NCBI RefSeq assembly: GCF_008831285.2
Contig: NC_045144.1
Location: forward strand, 18,553,716 to 18,617,715
DNA length: 64,000 nucleotides
Source: Nymphaea colorata
Lineage: Eukaryota > Streptophyta > Magnoliopsida > Nymphaeales > Nymphaeaceae
Direction of reading: 5' to 3'
In this document: one piece after another, positions 35,156 through 47,099 of the stretch
Position numbering within the stretch: the first letter of the stretch is position 1
How the letters are laid out: each line of letters opens with the position of its first letter
Translations under genes and position numbers: made by a program
Notes under the pieces: generated by a model
What the model was told of the DNA's origin: nothing
The model's input: only the letters and a program-made list of their open reading frames with translations
Database searches by the model: none

Positions 35156-35769
35156 GTCTTATCAAACTTTGATGTCATAAAAACCATTCAAGTAAAAAAA
35201 TGACTAATTTAATATATGTTTATCATCAAATCAAGGTCGTACAAAAAAAATATTTTTATAATTAATTTTAATAGGTGTGGTTTTTGTCTTTTGTTTAAGT
35301 AGTCTTATATATATATATATATATATGTCAAACAGATACACTTCGAACAAAGAAGGGATGCTACACTACTTTACACCAAGAGATAAGGATTAACATAATA
35401 TGTGATAAGATCGGAAGGGCTTTTTCCCTAGCTAAGTAGGTTGCTCTTGCCACAAATTTGGGTCAGCAAGGCACCGGCCAGTACATAACAAAATGAAACA
35501 TTTGTTGGCCATGTGCAATTGTCCAAGTTTGACGCGAGAAAAAAAGAACACATTGTGCACATGATTTTGCCATCAGATCGCAACTCTGCATCCTGTTTAT
35601 CTACTTCCAACAACAGTACAGCACTTTATCCGCTCGCTGCCATCGCCGTCGCTATGTGATCCTCTGCTCACATCAACTGGGGTCCATGACTTCCCCATAT
35701 TTCTCAAAGTGGTGACTTGATACGTAAGTTTTCCCTAGTTCCCTTTCAAATTATTGGTTTGTGATTAGG

Positions 35770-36080
35770 AATGTCAAAGGGATCGAATTAGATAGGTCAT
35801 TTTTGGATATTCATATATTCGAATTCATATATTCGGATTCAAATACAATGAAATAAAAGTTATATCTTAATCCAAATCTGATTTCACAATCCGAATCCAA
35901 TTTTTATATTAATATGTGAATCTGAATCTAAATTTTGAACTGAATTTTACCCATTTTTAAAATGTAACAGGATTAAATATAAGATATTTGTTTAAAAAAC
36001 AATTCCGATATGAATCTATATTTGAATCTAATTGGATATTTATGTATATCTGATCTAAATTGGATATATTGACATCCCTA
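35770..36080. repeat. Degenerate TCCGAAT-type dispersed repeat (copy 7)
   Basis: Words such as GGATATTCATATATTCGAAT, TTCGGATTCAAATAC and AATCCGAATCCAA. Non-coding. Confidence 0.45.
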
Positions 36081-36084
36081 CTTG

Positions 36085-37935
36085 CCATAGTTTTGGATAT
36101 GTTTTTAGATTTGGGTGTCATTGCTAGACCCAAAATACTCAAATGGAGTCGTCTTGAGCTTGGATTTTACACCATACCCCTTTAGGTAGAAGGTCTGCTT
36201 TCAATGTCTAGGAGTACTGTTCTCACCACACTTCAACTTGAAGTCTCAAGTGGGTAGAGCTGATGCCACCAAGATTTGAAATGAAAACCGGCCACTTACC
36301 AACACCCACTTAGCCATTGCCCCAACTCCTCACATATTGTTTCGGCTTTATTTCTAAATTCTTTTGGAGCTCAAGGAATTTCAGATGTGAATCATGTGAT
36401 ACATGCAACTGGTTTTTCTTATTTGATTATTGGATAGAAACCGATCATGTCAGGTCAATCTCAGTGCATTTATGGCTCTTGGTTGCTACTGGAAATGGCA
36501 GTTAGCGCCTCAATTAATTGTTTTGATCAAGATCCGAACAAGTGTGAGCCATATCCTTTGGATGGCAGCCACGCTTTTGTTTTTTCCCTTTGCCACTTTG
36601 CCAAATCTATTATTGCAGTCTTCTTGATTATGAGAACGTTTCAAATCCAGGACTTTTCTTTGATTTGCAAAGTAAAACATTGTTTTGTTTAAATGTTTTG
36701 AGTTGAATCTTTCGTCGACAACGCTTGATAAGAAGAACATTGTATTCTTAAAACACATAGTTGGTATCTTTACAAGTCTAAATGGTGTCGTGCTGGTCTA
36801 AAATTTGAGAATTTCACATGGCTTGACTCGAGACATTAGAGGCGAGCTCGAGCTTGAGTATTTTTAGTCGAGTCGAGCTTGAGCTGACCAAGCTCGGGCT
36901 TGACTCGGCTCGTGTGCAGCTCTATCCATGACTGCTCTAACACTGAAATGCAACTAAGTTCATGAACTCAAATACCCCAAACTCAAGCATATGAAGAGTT
37001 TTTCTAAGCAACAAAAATGTGGCTTGTCTTACTGGCTTAAATTTTTTTATGATTTTTTTTTCTTTCCTAATAATAATAGTATTATTATTATTATTATTAT
37101 TATTAATTCATTGAGTCAAGGTGTTGCCTTATCAACGATGCAGGACACCTCGACGTGGAAGCCCATTGTACCTTATCTTTCGTATAATTTAATTATTATA
37201 TGGTTTAGATGTCGCTTTTAATAAGATCAGACCATGGCCCGATGCATTTATTTGGAACACGGCAGCTTCCGTTATTATGATAAGGAACCCAACTTTACTT
37301 TATCATTGTCGAATGGGGATAAAGATTACTGATGGATAATGAAAAACCCAAACTCGCAATGAACTGTTCCCTATTCCCCGGAAGCTCAATTTTTCAATTT
37401 TCACTTTTTTGGATGCTTCTTATTTCTTTACTTACCTTAAGAGTATATTTTGAGTATACTTCTACAATACTTCAATTTGTTTTTGGCATTTTCTTATTAG
37501 TAGCCTTTCGGTTCTACTCTTCATTCGTCTTTTTTTTCTTTTCTGCCCTTCTTTCTGTCTGGCGGTTTCTTAGGGTCGTGTCTGGAAGTTGTAGCTCATT
37601 TCAGCTTAGTGGCGCATTTGAGAAGAGCGCAACAATAGGGTCTTTAGGAGCGCCTTCTTTTCGTCGGAGTCTGTAGCTCGTCTTGTACAGGGAGATGTTC
37701 ATTTTGCCATTCGACTACGACGTCGTCCTTCGTCTGCGACTGGATGATTGCGCCGCTCCGTCTTCTCATTCTCTTTCCACCCCTCTTATTATGTTTTACT
37801 GTACATTATATTGTATATTTTATCTTTTTGCTTATGTTTTGCGGCTGTTATTGTATTAGGGGGTTTCTTGTCCTCAAATTTTGGTATAAATTCTCATTTT
37901 ATCGGCTACAATACTTCAATTTGCATATGAGTATT
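36085..37935. other. Intergenic stretch with a GAGTCGAG repeat remnant
   Basis: 36820-36935 is copy 3 of the CTCGAGC repeat, ending CGTGTGCAGCTCTATCC, the complement of the GGGCTGTGCA-type end at 16310. A hydrophobic 114-codon frame at 37332-37676 has no family features and is not called. Confidence 0.4.
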
Positions 37936-37939
37936 TCCT

Positions 37940-38057
37940 TTTGTAGTATAGAAAATTAACGCCTCAAAAATGTAAAGCATAAACTTACCACCTATCAATT
38001 TGTAGTATAGAAAATTAACGCCTCAAAAATGTAAAGCATAAACTTACCACCTATCAA
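37940..38057. repeat. Perfect 59-bp tandem duplication
   Basis: TTTGTAGTATAGAAAATTAA starts at 37940 and again at 37999. Both units run to CTTACCACCTATCAA without a mismatch, so the duplication is recent. Confidence 0.95.
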
Positions 38058-38589
38058 CCTCCTCCACCTCTGTTGCCAACCCAAGATTGCCTTTGAAATT
38101 TTGAAAGATTCCAAAGTATATGTATAAAATTTAAAGATTATACTTCAACGTAGGTAAAAAAGTTGAAAAATTCTTTTTTGGTTCTTGTTAAAATTTTGAA
38201 ACCAATATTGCGAGAACCAATGCAGACCAGTTCAATTCAATGGCTGATTCAACGAAGCTACATGTGAGCTTTTCAATATTTTTTACATTTTTGTATTTTA
38301 AAAATGTTTAAAATATTATGAAAATAGCTAAAGTTGACACATGAAACCCTCGAGAAATTTGAACCCGCTGATTAAGGCCAATACTTGCAACGTTGCCCTC
38401 AAATTAGTGATATACTGAACTTTTTTAATTAGGCCATTTGATGCTTAAGTGGCTGAACAGTGTGGTCAAGCATCCTCATCCCCAAGGTACTAAACTTGAT
38501 TTCAATATCGCAATGTGACACTTTCATTATGCTAGTCTTCTTCTTCTTTAACAAAGCGAGTTGATGTTATTCACACCTAACCCTAGGCA

Positions 38590-38800
38590 TCGGGCCGGTA
38601 CGATTAATTAAAAAATAATATTTTAAATATAAAATAGTATATAAATATAATTAATCGTAATAAAATATTATATATGTATAATAATAAAATAAATATAAAA
38701 TAACATTATCATGTCCAATCGGGCCAGCTCGATAAGGAATTGGGCCAGCCCAGCGCCCCTTTTTCCAAGCCTGGGCCCAAGTGGGGCCTCGCCTGGTTCC
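38590..38800. repeat. Dispersed element with GGGCC ends and TA-rich core (copy 3)
   Basis: GCATCGGGCCGGTACG, then about 110 A/T bases, then CAATCGGGCCAGCTCG and AAGCCTGGGCCC. Same plan as 1250, 26585 and 40615. Confidence 0.5.
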
Positions 38801-38947
38801 AGCCTTATTCACATCTACCCATCCATTGCTCCAATCCCTTTGGAAATTATACATGTTTTTTTTTTTTTTTTTGTGAGTCATCAAAGCGAAAAGTTATCCT
38901 GGTTAGAGTAAAAAAGACGATTTATTTGACTCTAAAATATTATAATT

Positions 38948-39001
38948 CGGCTTTTAATAATGCGAGTCGCTGGCTTTTTAATAATGCGAGTCGCTGGCTT
39001 A
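38948..39001. repeat. Short tandem duplication (about 26 bp)
   Basis: GGCTTTTAATAATGCGAGTC recurs directly with one extra T. Confidence 0.85.
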
Positions 39002-39732
39002 AGAGGTTAGGCTTAAGACTTTCCAGTTGAAGAAAGTCAAGAATTCAATACCCTTGATAAGCCTCCTGTGGCATAATTTGGTCGAGATTCTGCATAACCA
39101 CAACTTAACTATTCGAAGAGAAACTTCTATAGATCTTGAATTGTTAATACGAGTTTATTTAATGCTAAAGAAAAAATTGGTCCTATTGGTGAAAAGTTTG
39201 TCTCGAGTAAACCTTGGAGTAAGGATGCATATGTTATATGTATAATCATTTTACGGCATAAGACTTAAGCTTAATATTATATAGTTACTATATATAATTG
39301 ATGTACATTGATAGGTTGATGTTTAAAGACGGTCTCAGACTTTCACTTTTTTTTATAAATGTCACAAATCTTTATTTCTATCTTACATTAGAAACTCCGA
39401 CGGTTGGTAGTGTATTGGGCGGCAATGTGATCTGACTTCTCCAATATACGGTTGGTAATGTATTGGGTGTATGCTGATTCAGCCTAGTATCAGTCGATTT
39501 TTAATGGAGCCAGTATCAGTGACCTCATGATATGCATACCATTGTTATAAAACTGGCAATTCAATGAACTCGGCTGACTAAGTGATTCTAATAAAAATAT
39601 ATAAACACAATTCAAATATTCAAAAATTAAAATATTGTAAAAAATAGTTAAATGCTGACATACGAATCGGCCGATTCAAGCCGATTTAAGTCGCCTCACG
39701 ATGACATGAAGTATAGGCAACATGTCGTCTCA

Positions 39733-39840
39733 ATTGGGCATAGAGTAGTTGTTCGAACTAGTGATAACATGTCGTCAATTCAATTCAATTGAGCATAGAG
39801 TAGTTGTTCGAACTAGTGATAACATGTCGTCAATTCAATT
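39733..39840. repeat. Tandem duplication, about 54-bp unit
   Basis: GGCATAGAGTAGTTGTTCGA (second copy GAGCATAG...) followed by ACTAGTGATAACATGTCGTC occurs twice. Just downstream, GAGCTCACTT(T/C)TCCATATAG also occurs twice (39965-40020). Confidence 0.85.
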
Positions 39841-40614
39841 ATATGGGTGCTATGCTCTTGTGCCGCATAGGTAAGGTTCAGTGACAAGTTGATGAAACAT
39901 TATCTCATCACTCGGCACTGATGCAACCTTGGACTCGGGAGGCAAGGGGATAGGGAAGGGGCTCGAGCTCACTTTTCCATATAGTGGGCCGTAATCGAGC
40001 TCACTTCTCCATATAGTGGGCCTAATCTTCTCGCTCACCTAAAATAATATAGATAAACTCACTTTTGCTAAACAAAATCTTTTTTTTTTTAATATAATGG
40101 GTCCTATTCTTCCTGCTCATCCAAAATATAAACAACTCTTAATAAGAGGGATATTGGCAAGTCAAAATATAAAATATTAGGAAGCTTGACTTGGCTGGGC
40201 CATCTCATAATTTTGATGGAGAAAGATACTGATCGAGATCTTAAGTGGTTCACCAACGCCACTGAGACAAGTGGCTGGATTAAGAAAGGATGATTCCCTA
40301 AACGTTGACAGGAAAAGGCCTCCTATCGAGAAACTTTTTCGAAGAAAGAGCAGAAAGGATCACGGCGTATGCGCAAATTTGAGTCTGTAATAATAGAAAG
40401 ATGAAGACTTTCTTACGCAGCGGGAAGTAATCTTCTCCACGGCTGCGTTTGATGACATCGGATTTAGGATCCCACGTGATGCAATATCTATGCAAATTTG
40501 AAAGCTGCAGATTTCATATCAGCTCTTTGAATTCACGATTTTGCAATTATTTTTTCTCTCTTCTGAGAATAAGAATAAGATTATATGGTTTTTTTTTTAC
40601 TATTAAAGATAGAT

Positions 40615-40865
40615 ACCCAATACTGGGCTCGAGTCGAACCAGGGCTCGGCCTAGAAGAAAGGGCACTGGCTGGCCCGGGTGGGCCAGATAAGCTCGAGTT
40701 GGCTTGATATATTTTTTAAATATTTATTATATATATATAATTATAATATTTTATTACAATTACTTATATTTAAATATGACTTTATATAAAAATATATTTT
40801 TTTATTTAATTGAACCGAGCTCGACTAATTATGAAGCTGGGCTTAGGCCCGGATTTCACAATAAA
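40615..40865. repeat. Dispersed element with GGGCC ends and TA-rich core (copy 4)
   Basis: TACTGGGCTCGAGTCGAACC, GGCCCGGGTGGGCCAG, an A/T core of about 110 bases, then ACCGAGCTCGAC and GGGCTTAGGCCCGG. Confidence 0.5.
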
Positions 40866-40869
40866 GAAA

Positions 40870-42700
40870 TTACACAATAAAAAAATTGAATTTTTTACTC
40901 CTAACGCGTGTTTGGACGTGGGCAGAAAAAGTAATGCCACAGAATTTTTTGAGACTTGTCCGAAGGATGATGGCCTGCGTCCTCTCCTTTAAAACGTGTG
41001 AGTGAGGACTTTTAAATTGTTTATACTTTGTATTAACGAACGACATTTGAAAACAAAAGATTTTATATAATTAAAGTATATTTTTTGTAGTACATATTTC
41101 AAAATATACCACGTTTTTGTTGCAAGAAATATGATGCCATTATGTACAAGACTTTATTATTAGATTAAGAATCATATTTATTAAATATTATGGAAAAAAA
41201 TATGGTATTCTTTAAATGTGCACAGTAAGAACATGTGTTTTAGGAGACTGATTTTCGTAGATTCTATTATTTTGAACCGTAAAAAGTGACCGGACATTGC
41301 TTTGGATACAAAGATAAATTCATTCAGGTCGCAACATAATTCTCCGCTTTTCACCATGGGGTGAGGTTAATAACATGTATTTTAAAAGCACAATATATTC
41401 TTCTCATCAAATGCCTTTTCAAAGTATCATCTTTTTTCTTTTCTTATGTCAAAAAAACTTTTTTAACAAGAAAACCTTGAGAACTATTGGGTCTTACACG
41501 GGCAACAACAATGGAAAATTCAGGCAATAATATAAGAGGCACATAAACAATATAAAAAAGATTTTACAAATGAGGCACATAAATAATATACAAAACACAA
41601 GAAGCGCATAAATAATAAAGAAAACGCAACTGGGGTGTCGAAGAATTCATTTAACTACTTCTACTTTTCATGCATACATTATTTCAAGCAACTAGATGAA
41701 AAACATTCTAATATAAGTGTGATTTTATTTCTTTTTTGAAATTTAGCCATGCTTTTGTGAAATGTTCCCCAAGAAATGGATGACCTTTAGGTGATGTGGA
41801 AGGCGTTGCTGTCATGGGCTTGAAACCGTGCCCTTCCTTCCCGTGGGCAGCTTAATGAGTCCTATTGAGTGTGGAAGTCTCCACATTAATTTCTAGACTG
41901 ATGATGACAAATGCAATCAATAAGGTCCGGTTAACTAGAAACTCCTTAAAAATAGGGCAGATTCATGTCATATGTTATATGTTTTATGAAATTAATTTAA
42001 TTTTCTAAATAGATTTGTTAATTTTTTAAACAGATTTATGAAACAGTAACAAAATAATATTGTCAGTGAGAAGCCTCACTATTGCATTGCAATGCACCTT
42101 TTATGAAACAGTAACAAGATAATATTGTCAGTGAGCAGAAGCCTCCTGACTATTGCATTGCAATGCACCTTTTGTGATAGTTTTTAACGTTATAAACTAA
42201 AAAAAATACAACAAGCTAAAAAGATAGCTGGTTCATTTTAATATATATATATATATATCAATGTATATAGTGAACAGAGGCAGTTGCTAGGTTATTAAGT
42301 TTTAAAAATTTATTGTTAAACAGATGATAAAATTATCATTAAAACCATATTAAACTATCATTACATCACAAACCGGTGCTAGCGTTATTGTGCGGTCTGT
42401 CTTTTAATTTAACAGCGTATTTTTAAATTTTAGTCATTTAGCAAAAAAAAAAAAAGAATTATATATATGAAAAAAGAAAAAGAGAGAAGAGAAATCAGGC
42501 GAGAGTCTTGCGGACGGAAGATTACCGCCGAGGACGGATCTCAGCAAAATTAAAGCGAACTGAAAAGCGTTATGAGATATTTTTCTCTTTCCCCCGGGAA
42601 TTCCGTGTGGGCCCCATTTGGAAGAACTCTATGTATCTGTCATAAATATCTTTGGGCAGTCAGGACCCCTCCGTTCGGCCCCATGGTCCGGCCGGCAGCC
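40870..42700. other. AT-rich intergenic stretch upstream of the COL gene
   Basis: Contains a 64-bp-period tandem duplication at 42040-42174 (GAAACAGTAACAA(A/G)ATAATA, GCATTGCAATGCACC). No gene supported. Confidence 0.45.
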
Positions 42701-42840
42701 ACGTCCTCCCACTCTCGCCTTGTCTTTCTCTTTCAAATAATTTATTAAATTAATTAAAAAACACTAAACTTTTCTTCTTGAAGAAAGCACAGAGAAAAGT
42801 GGCCGCTGCCATTTGATTTCTTCCCTCTCTCTCTCTTTCC

Positions 42841-43193
42841 ATGAGGAGGAACTCGGATCCCAGGGAGGTAATGCGTTAGGGTTAGGGCGTAGAGCTTCCC
42901 CCTTTCGGAAAGCAGGCGGGAGCCGTCCGTTAGGTGCTTCTCAGCCGCCGGATTCTTTTCCAGAAACGGAAATTCCGGCAGATATGCGATTTTCTTTTGG
43001 ACGAATATAGATTTCTTTTCGTTGTTTAGACCTGTCGCAACACATTCTTCGCTTAGAGACACCTTCTCTGGAAATGGCGGGTCCTACTTCGATGATTGTG
43101 GCTTCTTCTTCTTCTTGGTCGTCGTTTTCTTCTTCTTCTTTTTGTTTTTGGTCGTCTTCTTCTGATGATGGTTTCTGGTCGGTTGGAGGATGA
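42841..43193 (+). promoter_or_regulatory. Upstream open reading frames in the COL leader
   Basis: Three complete short frames precede the main ATG: 42841-42879 (12 residues), 42984-43010 (8 residues) and 43074-43193 (39 residues, Ser- and Trp-rich). ATGs at 43165/43168 open a frame that overlaps the main start out of frame, to 43467. A leader intron (donor GGGAG|GTAATG at 42868, acceptor TGTAG at 43256) would remove most of them and is a plausible alternative. The transcript start is not known. Confidence 0.45.
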
Positions 43194-43283
43194 TGATCCG
43201 GTGCTAGGGTTTGGTGCTCGTTGTTTTGGGGTAATTGGACTGGGTTGGTTGTGTAGTCTTCTTCATTTTCTTTCGATCGCGAA

Positions 43284-46200
43284 ATGGAAAAAACTAAGGC
43301 GGTCTGTGACCACTGCAACCATAACGGGGCCGTCGTCTTCTGCCGCGCCGACTCCGCGAAGCTCTGCCTGCCCTGCGATCGGCAAGTCCACTTGGCGAAC
43401 GCGTTGGCGAGAAAGCACTCGAGGTCGCAGCTCTGCGATAACTGCAGTTCGCAGCCGGCGTCCATGAGATGCGCTACGGACGGCTTGGTTCTCTGCCAGG
43501 ACTGTGATTGGGATGCTCACGGGAGCTGCCCGGCGTCTGTTCAGCATGTCCGGCAGCCGGTGGAGGGCTTCTCGGACTGCCCGTCGGCCGGGGATCTTGC
43601 TTCCGGTTTGGGGTTCGATCTCTCGGAAAAGTCCCTCATGTCCCTCTTAGAGGCTTCCCCCGTTGGACAGGGAGATGTTGATTGGTTCCGCGCCAATTTG
43701 GTTGGGAACGCTGATAATCTGTTCGATTTCCTTGGTCTGCAGGATCTGGTCGTCCCTTCCGGCGAATTAGGTTCGCTTCCGAAGGTATTGGTTCTCTTGT
43801 TTGGATTCATTTAAATGATTAATATGAACTTTTGTGTTCTCTTCAGGGAATTGGATTTACTACTATGGGTGCTACATTACAATTGGCCGTAAAACTATTT
43901 CACTAGCATGAATTCTAGTGTTATGGGCAAATCAGAATATGACTTGCTACTGCTGAGCTTCTCTCTTTATCAGAAAAAGTGTAGTTGTATTGAGTGTCTT
44001 TTTTTGTCTTTTTGTTTGTGGGTTTAGGATCAGAATCTCAGCTGCGGGAAGCGGAAACAACTGATGTTTTGCCAACTTGTCGAACTGCTCAAGAGTGAGA
44101 TGGTGGAAAAAGATTGTGAATCTTTCGTAGATTTGGGGCAGTCAGCACTTGGTGAGAGTGCCCCAACAGGAAATTTTCAGGTGCCAGATTCTCGCTACGC
44201 GCACATGGAAGAGTACTTGGTTGATGCGGATCAGCAGGCGCCTTATATGGCTGCAACGATGTTGCCTGCTGAAGGTCGTGACTTCGGAACAGAAATTCTT
44301 TGGGATGGTGGTCCTTCAGATCAATCTAATCAGGTTTGTTTCTCATTTCCTATGTGTTTCCTCTTGATCACACGTCTGAGAAAGTCGAGCCCTACTCATG
44401 CAAACTGTTCCTGAAGATTCTGATGATCATATTTTCTTATACTTCTAGCTCTGTTTCTCTAATGGTGCGACGTTATGTAGTTTAATGACGAATTTCTGCT
44501 GAGCAATTCTTCATTTTTCTAGTTGATTTATAATTTGCTGTCGTTGATACAAATTGAAAAATCACCGGTTACTGTGATCAATTGAGGCGGATGTCTTGAA
44601 TTTTGATGTCAGAAATGGATAGCGTTCTTGAAATTGTATTAGAAAGGATGAAACTGAGTATTGTTCCACTGAATTTAAACTCTATGAATTTTAGCTTTCT
44701 TGATACCACCGGTTGTGGATCGTGACACCTAATACTTCATATATTTTCAACCGGATTGTAATTAATGGTTGTGGGGAGTATACGGTATACCAAGTTTCCT
44801 CTAGGAGATTTGCCTTTGCAAGCCTGCTGGCGGTGGTGATAGGTGTTTCGAGGATAGGATGATTCGCAGGGAGTTTGGTAAATCAGGACCGGTGGTGACT
44901 ATGCAACCACTGGGCGGGGTACTTTATTGCTGAAAGGGATGGTAAAAGGAAAGTCCCCTCTTTACTCTATGTCTTCTGTGGCTGCTTCTCCTGATTGCTG
45001 TTCATCCGTGACCTCCATCTGTATATGGTACCTCTATGTTATTACAGTTGTTGAACGGTAGAATATGTCAGATTTTATTCAGGATTTATTATTTTCATGA
45101 AGGATGCATGAGCAGGCCATATCTTTCTTCCCTTGTGATAAGATTCATCTGGTTTCGCTTCTATAAACTTGCAGGTTCATATTTGGGGTGTCCAGAATAG
45201 TAGATGCAGGGATCATGGGCAGTGCGAAACAACAGAAACCGGATATGGTCCTCATGAACCGAATTTGAGGATCAAGAACTTTGATGAACCAGTGACAGAA
45301 ACATCTGCTACATCAAATTTCCTGGATGACATGTGTAGCTTAAATTTTCGTTCTATAGACGATGTTTTCTCCTCTGATATTCAACAGGTACCTTTGGAAA
45401 ATTTGCTTTGCTGTTTCAACCTCCTCATTGAATACTCGATTCATTATGAATTCATAGTGGTCTTCTTATCTTCTTTTCCTGTTAGTGGGAAAAACTATCC
45501 CACTATAGTTAGAGCCTTGCAAGTTGCAAGACTTTTGCTTTTATTTCAAGTAAAGATAATTTGACAAGTCTCTTTGTACTTTGTAGGTAATACTTATAGT
45601 TGAATTCTCGTTGTTTTCTTTTTGTTCCTCCTTCCCTTTTAGTAACTTATCCTATGATTGTTGAAACTAGTAGCTGATAAAAGTGAAAAGGCGCAACCTG
45701 GCATAATTCTATATCTTTATATGTAGTTCGACGTTGTCCCTGAACCTTGCAGATCTCTTGCAGTGTCGTTTTTGGAGAGGAGTAAAAGGAAGCTTCAGTG
45801 GACAATGAATTGTCCCTATTTTTAATTGGAATGCTCCTTTGATTTGCTCTCACTATCTATGATGGGTCTTGAACTCCTTTTTCGCATTCGGGATGTTAGA
45901 ATGCTAGGGCATGGTTCCATGGAAATGACATTTGCTTGGAAGATAAAACGTATATAACACTCGTTGTGATCCATAAATGATGAGCTATTTGGTATATAAT
46001 AAACTCTAGGAAACATGAACTTTCGTTCTTCATGCACCATAGCTAGAAATGTTTTCATTAGCAAATGTTATGTACAAGGTATTCAAACCGACATCCTAGG
46101 GCGGCAGGTTTCATTTAGGGTCCTTACAATGTTAGGCTTTTGGAGGGAGTAGCTTAAACCCTGATACGAGAAACTGTGGGCTGCACGTTTTATTCTTTTA

Positions 46201-46797
46201 ATGTCCTAAACTGGTAATGGTAGCTGTTCTCTAACTCATATTTGATTGTGCATTCTTATTTATAAACTCCAGCAGGCGAATCTGATTGGCTTTGGCATGG
46301 AATGGCAACCTCCAGCAAATGGCAAACAGAATCGGCAACAGTCTGAGAGTTGCCTTCGACCTTGTATAGGATCTTCTGATACCACTTTTACCCAAGCAAG
46401 TCCAAGCCGTAATATTTCCAAAGAAGGCTGCGCTGAGCAGGCCATCATTGGCGGTGGTGGATTCTTGAAAACAATGTCTAAAGTTGACATGGAGCAATTG
46501 GCTCAGAATAGGGGTAACGCCATGTTACGTTACAAGGAAAAGAAAAAGACAAGAAGGCATTCTCTCTCTCTCTCTCCCTCTCTCTCTCTCTCTCTGTCTG
46601 TGCTTCAAGTGCAGATTCTTTCTTTTTGTATACGCTTCCTGTTGACTAACTGGTAACTGGAATTGGTTGACTTGGACAGATATGAAAAGCACATTAGATA
46701 TGAATCACGGAAGGCAAGGGCAGATACACGTAAACGTGTAAGGGGGCGTTTCGTGAAGGCAAATGAGGTCATGGATGCCTTTCAGAGGGGCCTTTGA
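43284..46797 (+). CDS. COL14: CONSTANS-like B-box/CCT transcriptional regulator (COL14/COL15 type), five exons
   Basis: Nuclear B-box zinc-finger protein; the CCT domain of this family binds NF-YB/NF-YC and DNA, and members adjust light and flowering responses. Exons: 43284-43784, 44028-44333, 45175-45387, 46276-46556 and 46680-46797, giving 472 residues. B-box 1 is complete (C8, C11, C20, D23, C28, C31, H36, H45). A second, divergent finger follows (C51, C54, C63, C71, C74, H79), then [20 protein letters not shown], which marks group III COL proteins of the COL14/15 kind. The CCT domain (about 416-458) reads [14 protein letters not shown], then [20 protein letters not shown]. Introns 1-3 are phase 0 and GT-AG. 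Intron 4 (46557-46679) starts GC, not GT, with branch point CTAAC at 46646-46650, 30 bases before the acceptor. The exon 4 acceptor is a tandem CAGCAG (46273 or 46276). AATAAA at 47086 is a likely poly(A) signal. Orthology beyond COL14/15 cannot be fixed. Confidence 0.93.
46557..46679 (+). other. GC-AG intron within the CCT domain of the COL gene
   Basis: The splice that restores the conserved [11 protein letters not shown] reading joins AAGAAG (ending 46556) to ATATGAAAAG (46680), so the intron begins GCATTC and ends GGACAG. A (CT)n tract follows the donor. If the intron is retained, the frame stays open for 32 codons and stops at TAA 46654-46656, replacing the second half of the CCT domain. 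Confidence 0.8.
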
Positions 46798-47099
46798 ATC
46801 TGGTTTGTGCCTAGTGGTGCTTTTCAGGGAGCCTTTGAAGCTGGCCGTGCGGCTTAATTTTGTGCCTTTGGAGGCCTGTCATTGACTACTGGTGCGGACG
46901 TTTTTGGGGTAGCCCATCTTTGATAGCTTCCTGAATCTCTTCTCCCAGTTCTTCCCTAGCTTGAAAGAGGAACCAGGTAGCAAATAAGTGCTTTTCCTGA
47001 ATCTTAGAGAGCAGTTATTCATGCTTATCTTCCCAGGTCCTGTTGTTATGCTTTCTGTTGTATAGTGGCCTGAAAGCAACAAAGGAATAAACTCTCTTT

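Noticed and set aside
37332-37676. Hydrophobic 114-codon frame
   Set aside because: T-rich sequence gives Phe/Leu/Ser-rich translations by chance; no start context, introns or recognisable family.
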